Under the pieces are notes generated by a model, which made no database searches, was not told where the DNA came from, and was given only the letters and a program-made list of their open reading frames with translations. DNA of 64,000 nt. Origin: Arthrobacter sp. CAU 1506. Its GTDB lineage: Bacteria > Actinomycetota > Actinomycetes > Actinomycetales > Micrococcaceae. Each line of letters begins with the position of its first letter. Within the stretch, counting starts at the first letter, position 1. The stretch covers positions 1 to 64,000 of the forward strand of contig NZ_SUKC01000016.1 in the NCBI RefSeq assembly GCF_005047635.1, given 5' to 3'. This document shows positions 34,447 through 42,926 of the stretch, in pieces. Position numbers and translations under genes: made by a program.

Positions 34447-34955
34447 CAGGCAGCGGATTTCTTCAGCCACAGGTAGCGTGCTGCGAAGTCGAGCATGGCA
34501 AACAGCAGCACTGCGGCGAGGATCCAGCCGATGGGTGCTTCCAGTCCCGTGAAGGAGAACACGGCAGCGCCCAGCCCGCCGGCCAGGAGAATATCTCCGA
34601 ACGCCCCGCTCGTAGCTTTCTGATACCACGCCGATTCAATGGAATCCTCCGGCTTGTCAATCGCTCCAGTGAGAGTTGAGCGCTCCACGAGGACTGCCCA
34701 TCCGAGTGCTGCTGCGACCGGCAGGGTGCAGACTACGACGACGGCGAACGCAAGCAGCGGACGCTCTACATCGGTCAGCAGCACGAAGAGCCCGCCTAGA
34801 CCCGCGGAGATCAGTACGCCGATCGCCAGCGATGTACTCAACAATGCTGCGGTGCCGCCGCCAAAGCGTGCCTGCCCCCAGCGACTCCGCGCAATGACCT
34901 TGTCGCCCAAGTCCCGCTTCCCTTCTGTAGTGGGAAGCGCTTCTCCAGTGAGCAC
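34446..34955 (-). CDS. Four-helix membrane protein of unknown function
   Basis: About 169 residues with four hydrophobic segments (LSTSLAIGVLISAGLGGLFVLL in part, LLAFAVVVVCTLPVAAALG, ILLAGGLGAAVFSFTG, GWILAAVLLFAMLDFAARYLWL in part). The N-terminal 30 residues are polar and charged. The GTG at 34955 sits inside the AGGAGG-like stretch, so the true start may be further in and is uncertain. It is cotranscribed with the overlapping XRE regulator, the arrangement of regulator plus DUF2178/DUF6442-like membrane proteins. No function can be assigned. Confidence 0.75.
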   Translation of the reverse strand: MLTGEALPTTEGKRDLGDKVIARSRWGQARFGGGTAALLSTSLAIGVLISAGLGGLFVLLTDVERPLLAFAVVVVCTLPVAAALGWAVLVERSTLTGAIDKPEDSIESAWYQKATSGAFGDILLAGGLGAAVFSFTGLEAPIGWILAAVLLFAMLDFAARYLWLKKSAA

Positions 34956-34972
34956 CTCCTAGGTCAAGGAAA

Positions 34973-34985
34973 CTTTACAGTAAAG
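34973..34985. promoter_or_regulatory. 13-base palindrome, candidate XRE operator
   Basis: CTTTAC-A-GTAAAG is a perfect inverted repeat 18 bases upstream of the membrane protein start. The half-site GTAAAG occurs again at 34996-35001. It fits a binding site for the XRE regulator encoded in the same operon. Confidence 0.5.
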
Positions 34986-35085
34986 CGCACTTGACGTAAA
35001 GGGTGCTTGACTGTCGGGGCGGCTCGACTGGAACGAGTGTGATCCGGGCGTCCGATCGCCAGGGGACGGGGGCGTTCAGCGTCAG

Positions 35086-35976
35086 CTAGACGTGGATGCG
35101 GTGCAGCTTGTCCGGGTTCCGGACCAGGAAAATCTCCCGGACCAGGCCGCCGTCGATCCTGAAGCTTGCCACGGTATCCACCGCGCCGTCGGGGTCGACG
35201 GCGACGAGGGCCGGCAGCCCATTGACTTCGGCCACGTGCAGCTGGAACGGGGTGTCGGGCTTGCTGGTGACGCCGAGCAGGAAGCGCAGCACCTTCTCCA
35301 CACCCAGGATGGGCCGCAGCGCCGCCGACTTCTGTCCGCCGCCGTCGCTGGTGAGAATGACGTCGGGAGCCAGCAGGCCCAGCAGCGGCTCGACCACCCC
35401 GGTGGTGGCTGCCTGCAGGAACTGCTCGGTAATCCGCTTGTGCAGGGCCGGATCCACTTGGTTCCTGGCCTGCCGGCTGGCCACATGGGCACGGGCGCGG
35501 GAGATCAGCTGCCGCACCGCGGCCGGGGAGCGGTCCAGTGTGCGGGCGATTTCCGGTGCCGGATACCCGAAGACTTCGCTCAGGATGTAGGCAGCGCGCT
35601 CCAGCGGGGACAGTTGTTCAAGGACCACCAGCATGGCCAGCGAAACATCATCGGCCAGCACGGCGGCTTCGTCGGGTGCAGGGGCTGCCGCCGCGCCCGG
35701 CAGGCTGCTGACTGGCTCGGGCAGCCACGGGCCCACGTACTCCTCCCGGCGCCGCTGTTGCGTGCGGAGCCGGTTCAGCGCCAGGTTGGTCACCGTCCGC
35801 AGCAGGTAGGCACGCGGCTCCCGGACCTCCTCGAGGGGCACCTCGGCAAAGCGCAGCCAGGCCTCCTGGACCACGTCCTCGGCGTCCGCCGCGCTCCCCA
35901 GCAACCGGTAGGCCGCGCCAAAAAGCAGCCCCCGGTACTGCTGGAACACGTCAAGGTTCGACTCCGTCGTCGTCAC
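35086..35976 (-). CDS. sigJ: ECF41-type RNA polymerase sigma factor (SigJ-like)
   Basis: A 296-residue sigma-70 family factor. Region 2 lies at the N-terminus (GLLFGAAYRLLGSAADAEDVVQEAWLRF in part), region 4 in the middle (LSPLERAAYILSEVFGYPAPEIA in part, then RSPAAVRQLISRARAHV). A C-terminal SnoaL-like domain carries the ECF41 signatures DGGG (TSDGGGQKSA) and NPDK (VRNPDKLHRI). ECF41 factors are controlled by this extension rather than by an anti-sigma factor. GTG at 35976 with GGAGG five bases upstream is the best start; it follows the upstream decarboxylase-like gene by one base. Confidence 0.93.
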   Translation of the reverse strand: MTTTESNLDVFQQYRGLLFGAAYRLLGSAADAEDVVQEAWLRFAEVPLEEVREPRAYLLRTVTNLALNRLRTQQRRREEYVGPWLPEPVSSLPGAAAAPAPDEAAVLADDVSLAMLVVLEQLSPLERAAYILSEVFGYPAPEIARTLDRSPAAVRQLISRARAHVASRQARNQVDPALHKRITEQFLQAATTGVVEPLLGLLAPDVILTSDGGGQKSAALRPILGVEKVLRFLLGVTSKPDTPFQLHVAEVNGLPALVAVDPDGAVDTVASFRIDGGLVREIFLVRNPDKLHRIHV

Positions 35977-35977
35977 T

Positions 35978-36526
35978 TCAGCCTCCAATGCTGCACGTCT
36001 CCTTGAATCCCTGGCTGGTCAGCCCCATGGCGGCATTCACCCTTGAACGCTGGTTCTCCACGCCAATCAGGTAGGTCAGTTCGGCCAGTTGTGCCGGACT
36101 CAGGTTTTGCCTCAGCCTATCCACAAGTTCATCGGTAACGGCCGGCGGCGTGGCCGTCATGGCTTCGGCAAATTCAAGGACATCACGTTCCGCTTCGCTG
36201 TAGACGGTGGCGGTGCGCCACTGGGGGACGGCCCGAAGTTTGGCCGGATCAACGCCTTGATGGTGGTACTCCCAGTAGCCAAAATCCATGCACCAGCTGC
36301 ACCCGATGGTGGCGGAGGCGCCCATCACCGCCAGCGCACTCAGCGTGGGCGGGACGGACCGGAACTTGCCCACGGCGGTTTCGTGCCGCAGCCAGGCGAA
36401 CAGCACCCTGCGGTTGTGCATCATGGCGAGGCCGGGATCCAGCACTTTGCCGTACTTGCGCTTGCTGTAACCGGTCATGATCCGCAGGAACAGGCTGGGC
36501 TCGTGATCTAGCGGGATGCGTGCCAT
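35978..36526 (-). CDS. Carboxymuconolactone decarboxylase-like protein (ECF41 partner)
   Basis: A 182-residue AhpD/carboxymuconolactone decarboxylase-family protein. The CxxC motif TIGCSWCMDFGYWEYHH resembles the redox-active pair of AhpD-like proteins. The C-terminal half (DVLEFAEAMTATPPAVTDEL, in part) is the conserved helical part. Its start has AGGAGG five bases upstream. In many actinobacteria ECF41 sigma genes are linked to such a gene, and it is usually the main target of the sigma factor. Biochemical role unknown. Confidence 0.9.
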   Translation of the reverse strand: MARIPLDHEPSLFLRIMTGYSKRKYGKVLDPGLAMMHNRRVLFAWLRHETAVGKFRSVPPTLSALAVMGASATIGCSWCMDFGYWEYHHQGVDPAKLRAVPQWRTATVYSEAERDVLEFAEAMTATPPAVTDELVDRLRQNLSPAQLAELTYLIGVENQRSRVNAAMGLTSQGFKETCSIGG

Positions 36527-36614
36527 GTGGTCCTCCTTGACTCTGCCCCGGAAGTGGGGTTGTCAGGGAGACACCGCAGAGGTGGCGGAGTGTGACATCG
36601 GAGTAAGTGAGCAT

Positions 36615-36648
36615 AAAAAATGCGGCCCGGTCGGTGACCGGGCCGCAT
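36615..36648 (-). terminator. Intrinsic terminator of tRNA-Arg
   Basis: Thirteen-base arms ATGCGGCCCGGTC and GACCGGGCCGCAT around GGT, followed on the minus strand by six T. It lies five bases after the tRNA 3' end. Confidence 0.88.
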
Positions 36649-36652
36649 CTGT

Positions 36653-36729
<77 letters not shown>

Positions 36730-36881
36730 TTGGCCTCGCGGCCGGATACAACTGTAGCGTGTTTATCGGGCGGTCGCCAAATCGAGGGGTCCATGCCCCG
36801 CTGAGCCCCGGAATTCCGGGCGTTCTCGGCCCCTTGGGTTGTTCAGGTCCACTACGGCGCCATGTGAACTAGACCGGTCTA

Positions 36882-36915
36882 TATGACCTTAATCACATAT
36901 TTGATCGCGGTCACA
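36882..36915 (+). promoter_or_regulatory. Two CRP/GlxR-like sites upstream of pckG
   Basis: TATGA-N6-TCACA at 36882-36897 and TTTGA-N6-TCACA at 36900-36915 each match nine of ten positions of the TGTGA-N6-TCACA consensus of cAMP-binding regulators. Their centres are 18 bases apart and they lie 130-163 bases before the pckG start, a sensible place for carbon control of gluconeogenesis. Confidence 0.4.
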
Positions 36916-37044
36916 ACCAAAAACCCCGGAATCGCGGGGCTCATCCTCTTCGTCCCCGCCGAGGCTGGTTGGTGGGCCCCCGACTGGTCTAGCCGGTGGC
37001 CCATAGCATCAGTACACACCACTGGCCCAAGAAAGGGATGAGTC

Positions 37045-38883
37045 ATGGGCGATACAACGCGTCAGCCGGTTCTTGAGGAAACACTTGGGGACGCCCCAAC
37101 TACACATGCACAGCTTCTGGCCTGGGTGGCCGAAGTTTCCGAGCTGACGCAGCCCGACTCTGTGTATTGGGTGGACGGCTCCGAAGCGGAATACGCACGC
37201 CTGACCGACCAGTTGGTCGAGGCCGGAACGCTGCAGCGGCTGAACCCTGAGCTGTTCCCGAACTCGTTCGTCGGTTCGTCCGACCCGAAGGACGTGGCCC
37301 GCGTTGAAGAGCGGACCTTCATCTGCTCCGAGAAGGAGGCGGATGCCGGGTTTACCAACAACTGGATGGACCCCGCCGAGATGAAGGCGATCCTGCGGGA
37401 ACGCTTCGCCGGCAGCATGCGCGGGCGCACCATGTACGTGATCCCGTTCGTCATGGGTCCCCTGGATGCCGAGCAGCCGCAGTACGGCGTCGAAATCACT
37501 GACTCCGCCTACGTGGTCGCTTCGATGCGCATCATGGCCCGGATCGGCACCGACGTGCTGCGCAAGATGGAAGCCGAGGATGCGTTCTTCGTCCCCGCGC
37601 TGCATTCCGTCGGCGCCCCGCTGGAGCCCGGCGAGGCCGACGTCGTGTGGCCGTGCAACGAAGAGAAGTGGATCGTGCACTTCCCGGAAGAGCGCTCCAT
37701 CTGGTCCTACGGCTCCGGCTACGGCGGAAACGCGCTGCTGGGCAAGAAGTGCTACGCCCTGCGTATCGCCTCGGTGATCGCCCGGGACGAAGGCTGGCTG
37801 GCCGAGCACATGCTCATCCTCAAGCTCACCAGTCCGGAAGGCAAGGCCTACAACGTTGCGGCAGCCTTCCCCTCTGCTTGCGGCAAGACCAACCTGGCGC
37901 TGCTGGATCCCACCATCGAAGGCTGGAAGGCCGAGACCCTGGGTGATGACATCAACTGGATGCGCATCGGCAAGGAGGGCGAGCTGCGCGGCGTGAACCC
38001 GGAGTACGGGCTGTTCGGCGTCGCGCCGGGAACCGGCTGGGGCACCAACCCCAACGCCATGCGCGCCATCGCCAAGGGCAACTCCATCTTCACCAACGTC
38101 GCATTGACCGACGACGGCGGTGTCTGGTGGGAGGGCATGACCGAGGAAGTGCCTGCTCACCTGACCGACTGGGAGGGCAATGACTGGACGCCGGACTCCG
38201 GCCGTCCCGCCGCCCATCCGAACTCGCGCTTCTGCACCCCGATCTCGCAGATCGACATGCTGGCCCAGGAGTACTACAGCCCGGACGGTGTGGAGATCCA
38301 CGCCATCCTCTTCGGCGGCCGCCGCAAGACCACCATCCCGCTGGTCACCCAGGCCCGCTCCTGGACCAACGGCATCTTCATGGGGTCCACGCTGTCTTCG
38401 GAAACCACCGCTGCTGCGGCTGGTGCCGTCGGAGTGGTCCGCCGCGACCCGATGGCGATGCTTCCTTTCATCGGCTACAACGCCGGCGACTACCTCAAGC
38501 ACTGGGGAACCATCGAGGGCAAGGCCAACCCGGAGCGCCTGCCCAAGGTCTTCCTGGTCAACTGGTTCCGCCGCACGGCCGACGGCGGCTTCGCCTGGCC
38601 GGGCTTCGGCGAGAACTCCCGCGTGCTGAAGTGGGCTATCGAGCGCATCGAGGGCACCGCGGACGCCAGGGAGACTCCGATTGGGTACATCCCGACCGGA
38701 GAGTCGATCGACCTGACCGGCCTTGACATGACTCCAGGGCAGGTGGAAGAAGCCGTCAAGGTGGATCCCCAGGAGTGGAAGGAAGAGCTCAAGGGCATCG
38801 AGGAGTGGTACGCCCGCTTCGGCGAGGCACTGCCCGACGAGCTGGCTGCCGAACTGAAGCAGCTGCAGGCCCGCTTCGCCTGA
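37045..38883 (+). CDS. pckG: Phosphoenolpyruvate carboxykinase (GTP)
   Basis: A 612-residue GTP-dependent PEP carboxykinase, catalysing oxaloacetate plus GTP to PEP, CO2 and GDP in gluconeogenesis. The kinase P-loop with reactive Cys is [13 protein letters not shown] near 275, and family blocks include [12 protein letters not shown] and the substrate region [11 protein letters not shown]. Full family length. AAAGGGATG precedes the ATG at 37045. A very strong terminator follows at 38915. The upstream region carries possible cAMP-receptor-type sites. Confidence 0.97.
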   Translation: MGDTTRQPVLEETLGDAPTTHAQLLAWVAEVSELTQPDSVYWVDGSEAEYARLTDQLVEAGTLQRLNPELFPNSFVGSSDPKDVARVEERTFICSEKEADAGFTNNWMDPAEMKAILRERFAGSMRGRTMYVIPFVMGPLDAEQPQYGVEITDSAYVVASMRIMARIGTDVLRKMEAEDAFFVPALHSVGAPLEPGEADVVWPCNEEKWIVHFPEERSIWSYGSGYGGNALLGKKCYALRIASVIARDEGWLAEHMLILKLTSPEGKAYNVAAAFPSACGKTNLALLDPTIEGWKAETLGDDINWMRIGKEGELRGVNPEYGLFGVAPGTGWGTNPNAMRAIAKGNSIFTNVALTDDGGVWWEGMTEEVPAHLTDWEGNDWTPDSGRPAAHPNSRFCTPISQIDMLAQEYYSPDGVEIHAILFGGRRKTTIPLVTQARSWTNGIFMGSTLSSETTAAAAGAVGVVRRDPMAMLPFIGYNAGDYLKHWGTIEGKANPERLPKVFLVNWFRRTADGGFAWPGFGENSRVLKWAIERIEGTADARETPIGYIPTGESIDLTGLDMTPGQVEEAVKVDPQEWKEELKGIEEWYARFGEALPDELAAELKQLQARFA

Positions 38884-38914
38884 TCGGAAAAGTCCGGGCC
38901 GCCTTGATGGCCCA

Positions 38915-38960
38915 AAAACGGGTGAGACCCGGCGCTGTTGCGCCGGGTCTCACCCGTTTT
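38915..38960. terminator. Strong bidirectional terminator
   Basis: A perfect 21-base-pair stem (arms 38915-38935 and 38940-38960) with a TGTT loop; the outermost pairs are A4 and T4, giving a U-run in both directions. It ends pckG and hmp transcription from opposite sides. Confidence 0.92.
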
Positions 38961-39048
38961 GCTGTCCTGGGCCTTGCCCGGATCGCCAGCCGCAGTGCCG
39001 AGCCCGTGGAGCCGCTGGTCTAGACCGGCGACTCCGCGGGCGGCGGGT

Positions 39049-40221
39049 TTAGTTAGCCGAGGCCAGCCAGAGGTCCGGACCGAAGACCTCGTAATGGACC
39101 TTCGTGGCCGGAATGCCGGCGTCGATCGCCTGGCTGCGGATCGACTTCATGAACGGCAGCGGGCCGCAGACGTAGACCGACGCGTCCGCCGGCAGTTCCA
39201 CATCCTGCAGGGTCATGAAGCCGGTGTTGAAGCCTTCGGTCGGCTCTTCCAGCCAGAGCTGGAGGTTGGCGCCGTCCAGCTTCTCGACGTCCTCGGTCAT
39301 CTGCTCGCGCAGGGCCCAGGCTTCCAGGCTCTTCTCTGCGTGCAGCACGATCACTTCGCGGTCCGATCCCTGGCTGGCCAAGAGCCGCAGCGCGGAGGCG
39401 GACGGCGTGCAGCCGATGCCCGCGGTAGCGAAGACCAGCGGCCCATCTCCGTCGTCCAAGGTGACGTCTCCGTAGGGGTTGGACAGCTCCAGCACGTCGC
39501 CCACCTGCACCTCGGAGTGCAGGACCGGGGAAACCTCGCCGCCGTCGTCGCGCTTGGTGGTGAAGACGCGGCGGGTGGTGGACTCGACGTCGGAGCTAAG
39601 CGAGTACTGCCTGACCTGGCGCAGCCCGTCCGCCAACGTGACCTTGACCGAGACGAACTGGCCCGGGACGGCAACGGTGGCCGGGGTGTCGTCGGCCGGT
39701 TCCAGCACAAAGGTCATGCAGCCGATGCCTGCCGGGGTCTTCTCCACCACCTTCCACGGGGTCCACATCTTGTCATTGGCCTGCTGTGCGTAGAGGCCCT
39801 TCTCCAGCTTGATCAGGGCATCGGCCATCAGCCAGTAGACCTCGGTCCACGCTTCGGCGATTTCCGCCGTGATCACGTCGGCCAACTCTTCGGCAATCGC
39901 CTCGAAGAGGTACTTATAAACGATCTGGTACTGGTCCTCGGTGATGCCCAACGAGGTGTGCTTGTTGGCAATGCGGCTGAGCATCTGCTCCGGCACCAGG
40001 TCCGGGTTGGCGACCAGTGCGGAGGCGAAGGCGGCAATCGAGCCCGCCAGGGCCTTCTGCTGCTCGCCGTTGCGCTGGTTCGCGCGGCTGAACAACCCGT
40101 CCAACAGTTCCGGATGGGCGGCAAACATCCGCGAGTAGAAGTTCGGGGTGATGCTCCCGAGCCGCTCGCCGACGAGGGGCAGGGTGGCTTCGATGATGGG
40201 GCGGGATTTTTCCGAGAGCAC
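39049..40221 (-). CDS. hmp: Flavohemoglobin, nitric oxide dioxygenase
   Basis: A 390-residue flavohemoglobin converting NO to nitrate with O2 and NAD(P)H. The globin domain covers about 1-140, with the distal Tyr29 in TPNFYSRMF and proximal His88 in IANKHTSLGI. The ferredoxin-reductase-type part has FAD-binding RQYSLS and NAD-binding ATAGIGCTPSASAL, and ends with VYVCGPLPFMKSI. GTG start at 40221 has AGGAG five bases upstream. It lies directly downstream of an Rrf2 regulator gene with an inverted repeat between, typical of NO-induced control. Confidence 0.95.
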   Translation of the reverse strand: MLSEKSRPIIEATLPLVGERLGSITPNFYSRMFAAHPELLDGLFSRANQRNGEQQKALAGSIAAFASALVANPDLVPEQMLSRIANKHTSLGITEDQYQIVYKYLFEAIAEELADVITAEIAEAWTEVYWLMADALIKLEKGLYAQQANDKMWTPWKVVEKTPAGIGCMTFVLEPADDTPATVAVPGQFVSVKVTLADGLRQVRQYSLSSDVESTTRRVFTTKRDDGGEVSPVLHSEVQVGDVLELSNPYGDVTLDDGDGPLVFATAGIGCTPSASALRLLASQGSDREVIVLHAEKSLEAWALREQMTEDVEKLDGANLQLWLEEPTEGFNTGFMTLQDVELPADASVYVCGPLPFMKSIRSQAIDAGIPATKVHYEVFGPDLWLASAN

Positions 40222-40290
40222 TGCTACTCCTTGCTGGAAGTGAACGTTACGAGATCAAAGTAGCACCGCAAATGCTAGTTTAAATCCATG

Positions 40291-40309
40291 TTTCTACGTG
40301 TTGTAGAAA
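40291..40309. promoter_or_regulatory. Inverted repeat in the nsrR-hmp gap, candidate operator
   Basis: TTTCTAC-N5-GTAGAAA, perfect seven-base arms, 70-88 bases upstream of the hmp start and just after the regulator gene. Size and position suit a dimeric Rrf2-type repressor. The word differs from the classical NsrR consensus, so the assignment is inference. Confidence 0.5.
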
Positions 40310-40331
40310 AAGTTCAGCGGAATGGTGCGGA

Positions 40332-40790
40332 TCAGGCCGGACGGCGGGTGAGCAACGTCACAAACACCGGCTCCATTTGTGACTGGTGCGGCAGCGAGGA
40401 GACCACCACGGAGTCCAGTTCGAGGTAAAAAGCCTCGCGTGCACGGCGCAGTGCCCCGCGCAGTCCGCAGTTGTTGTTCATCGGGCAATCGCCGTTGGGC
40501 GACTCGCAATCCACCAGGTCTTCGCGGGCATCCAGGGTGCGCAGCACGCTGCCCACCGTGACTGCCCGGCCGGCAGGGCTGATCCGCACGCCGCCGGACC
40601 GGCCGCGCACCGCTTCGATGAGTCCGAGCCCGCGCAACTTCAGCACCGCCTTGCTGACATGGTTGTACGGCGTCCCCACCCCGTCGGCAATGGCCTGGGT
40701 GGTCATCAGTTCTCCGTCCGGGGCTGCCGAGAGCAGCATCAGCGCCCGGAGGCACACATCGGAGAACGCATTGATACGCATGCTTGCCAT
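40332..40790 (-). CDS. nsrR: Rrf2 family regulator, NsrR-like
   Basis: A 152-residue Rrf2 winged-helix protein with N-terminal MRINAFSDVCLRALMLL and recognition region GTPYNHVSKAVLKLRGLG. Three cysteines (95, 102 and 108 in DCESPNGDCPMNNNCGL) can hold an iron-sulfur cluster that senses nitric oxide. NsrR represses NO-detoxifying genes until the cluster reacts with NO. Adjacent hmp supports the role. Two possible ATG starts lie three codons apart (40790 and 40781). Confidence 0.9.
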   Translation of the reverse strand: MASMRINAFSDVCLRALMLLSAAPDGELMTTQAIADGVGTPYNHVSKAVLKLRGLGLIEAVRGRSGGVRISPAGRAVTVGSVLRTLDAREDLVDCESPNGDCPMNNNCGLRGALRRAREAFYLELDSVVVSSLPHQSQMEPVFVTLLTRRPA

Positions 40791-40898
40791 ATTAGCCGCC
40801 CGCTCTTGACAAAAGCTGCGGCTGTGCCTTCAATCACCCGGTGCGGCGCAGCCCCGGGTCCTCGGGCCCATCCCGACGACGGGGCACGGCGGCCCTGC

Positions 40899-41381
40899 TC
40901 AGCCCTCCGCCGGGCCGGCTTCTTCCACGGCATCGGGCCAGACGAGGCGTTCCTGCGGGTCCACGAAGGGGTCGGGATAGCTCCACTTGCCATCGTCGTC
41001 GTGATGATAGGGCTGAATGGCGGAGACGGCGACGCCGGTGGAGTGCTCCACGGCAATCTGGATCGCGTCGGCGTCCTCTTCGGGCAGGAAGATGTCGCTG
41101 ATCACGGCGACGGCGCGGAAGTCTCCGCGTTCCTGCCGCAGCGTGGCATACAGATCCTCGATCATGCCGTCCACGTTGACCTCGGCCGCCTCCGCATCAA
41201 GATCATCCGGAGAGACCACCACCAGGCGCAGTCCGCCGTCGTGCGTGGTGACCAGCGCCGCCGGCAGGAACGCCCCGTGGTCGGCCAACTGCTCCTGCGC
41301 TACACCCAGTCCGGTGCCGAACAGCGTGTCGATGTCGGCCAGTACCTCGGCGGGCAGGCCGTCGCGCCAGGACGCACTCAT
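40899..41381 (-). CDS. Conserved-looking hypothetical protein
   Basis: A 160-residue acidic soluble protein. Strand-helix alternation is visible (AALVTTHDGGLRLVVVSPDDL, in part; then GDFRAVAVISDIFLPEEDADAIQIAVEH, in part), ending in an acidic tail. No transmembrane segment, metal site or known motif was recognised. Its start overlaps the stop of the phosphomannomutase gene by four bases (ATGA), so the two are coupled, and it may act in the same cellular context, but nothing more can be said. Confidence 0.75.
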   Translation of the reverse strand: MSASWRDGLPAEVLADIDTLFGTGLGVAQEQLADHGAFLPAALVTTHDGGLRLVVVSPDDLDAEAAEVNVDGMIEDLYATLRQERGDFRAVAVISDIFLPEEDADAIQIAVEHSTGVAVSAIQPYHHDDDGKWSYPDPFVDPQERLVWPDAVEEAGPAEG

Positions 41382-42856
41382 GCTGCTTCCCGGACCCGGG
41401 CCAGGACATGTTCACGGAGCGTGGTGAGCAGTGCCGGGCTGGTGGCTTCGGCGTTCAGGCGCAGGAACGGTTCCGTGTTGGAGGGCCGCAGGTTGAACCA
41501 CCAGGATCCGTCGTCGGCAATGACGGTGGTGCCGTCCAGACGGTCCACGCTCACGCCGGTTCCCGCGTAGGCGGCGGGGCAGTCGGCCGCGGTGGCGGCG
41601 GTCCCAGCGGCGGCCGGGTCGCCGGCCAGAGCGGGCGCGAAGTCGGCCAGCACACGGGCGACGGCGGCGTCCTTGTCCTCGACCTGCGAGTTCAGTTCAC
41701 CGGTGGCGTGGTAGGGATCGTATTCGGCGGCCAGTTCGGACAGCGGCGTCGGCTGTTCACCGAGCGCGGCCAGGACATGCATGGCGGCGAGCATGCCGGT
41801 GTCGGCGTTGTAGAAGTCGCGGAAGTAGTAGTGCGCGGAGTGTTCGCCGCCGAACACTGCCTTTTCTTCCGCCATGTGCGCCTTGATGAACGAGTGGCCC
41901 ACCCGGGTGCGCACGGCCCGGCCGCCGGCGGCGGAAATGGCTTCGGGCACGGCGCGCGAGGTGATCAGGTTGTGGATCACGGCCGGCTGTTCTTCGCCGA
42001 CTGCCTTGGCGCGGGCGATTTCCCGGCGCGCGACCAGCGCGGTGATGGCCGAGGGGGAGACCACGGCCCCGGTGTTATCAATCACAAAGCAGCGGTCGGC
42101 GTCGCCATCGAAGGCCAGGCCGATGTCGGCCCCGTGCTCCCGGACGGCGGCCTGCAGGTCCACCAGGTTATCCGGTTCCAGCGGGTTGGCCGGATGGTTG
42201 GGGAAGGTGCCGTCCAGTTCGAAGTACAGCGGCACAATCTGCAGCGGCAGCGCCGGTAGGAGGCTGTCGCCGAGCACCGCGGGAGTGGTCATTCCGGCCA
42301 TGCCGTTGCCGGCGTCGACCACCACTTTCAGCGGCCGGATGCCGGTGAGGTCCACCAGCGAACGCAGGTACCCGGCGTAGCCGGAGAGCACGTTGGTTTC
42401 GGTGATGGTTCCCGTGCCGGTGCCGTCCGGGATGCCGGTCTCGAGGTATTTCTGCGCCCGGTCGCGGATGTCGAACATTCCGGTGTCGGAAGAGACCGGC
42501 ACGGCGCCGGGCTTCGCCATCTTCATGCCGTTGTACTGGGCCGGGTTGTGGCTGGCGGTGAACACCACTCCGGCGGCGTCGAGGGATCCGCAGGCATAGT
42601 AGAGCTCGTCGGTGGAAATCAGTCCCAGCATCACGATGTTGGCACCCCGGCCGGCTGCGCCGTGCGCGAACGCGGCAGTGAACTCCGGCGAGGACGGGCG
42701 CATGTCCCCGCCCACCAGCACCGTCTGCCCGGCCAGGGACAGCACGTCCACGAAGGCGGCTCCAGTCGCTTCGACAGTAGCGGCGGTAATGGTCTCGCCC
42801 ACGATCCCGCGGACGTCGTAGGCCTTGAAGGACAGGCCAAGATCTATGCTGCTCAC
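41378..42856 (-). CDS. manB: Phosphomannomutase/phosphoglucomutase
   Basis: A 492-residue alpha-D-phosphohexomutase that moves phosphate between C6 and C1 of mannose or glucose, supplying sugar nucleotides for glycan and cell wall synthesis. The phosphoserine loop is VFTASHNPAQYNGMK, the metal-binding loop is AFDGDADRCFVID, and the sugar specificity loop GGEHSAHYYFRDF is the GEMS-type motif changed to GEHS as is usual for this subgroup. The C-terminal RPSNTEPFLRLNAEA binds phosphate. Divergent from the RecQ gene. Confidence 0.94.
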   Translation of the reverse strand: MSSIDLGLSFKAYDVRGIVGETITAATVEATGAAFVDVLSLAGQTVLVGGDMRPSSPEFTAAFAHGAAGRGANIVMLGLISTDELYYACGSLDAAGVVFTASHNPAQYNGMKMAKPGAVPVSSDTGMFDIRDRAQKYLETGIPDGTGTGTITETNVLSGYAGYLRSLVDLTGIRPLKVVVDAGNGMAGMTTPAVLGDSLLPALPLQIVPLYFELDGTFPNHPANPLEPDNLVDLQAAVREHGADIGLAFDGDADRCFVIDNTGAVVSPSAITALVARREIARAKAVGEEQPAVIHNLITSRAVPEAISAAGGRAVRTRVGHSFIKAHMAEEKAVFGGEHSAHYYFRDFYNADTGMLAAMHVLAALGEQPTPLSELAAEYDPYHATGELNSQVEDKDAAVARVLADFAPALAGDPAAAGTAATAADCPAAYAGTGVSVDRLDGTTVIADDGSWWFNLRPSNTEPFLRLNAEATSPALLTTLREHVLARVREAA

Positions 42857-42926
42857 CTCACCAGCTTATAAGGGGCACCTGTGGAAAAGGGACAGGTTGT
42901 CAGCTGCGGCTGGAATACTGGGCAGC

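Noticed and set aside
36800-36960. Possible riboswitch or attenuator before pckG
   Set aside because: Small hairpins (CCCCGGAATTCCGGG and CCCCGG...CGGGG) are present, but no known riboswitch core was recognised; the CRP-like dyads explain the region better.
37009-38502. Minus-strand frame of about 497 codons across pckG
   Set aside because: Antisense to a strongly conserved gene with diagnostic motifs; composition typical of GC-rich shadows.
39049-40263. Plus-strand frame of about 441 codons across hmp
   Set aside because: Antisense shadow; the flavohemoglobin on the other strand has all catalytic residues.
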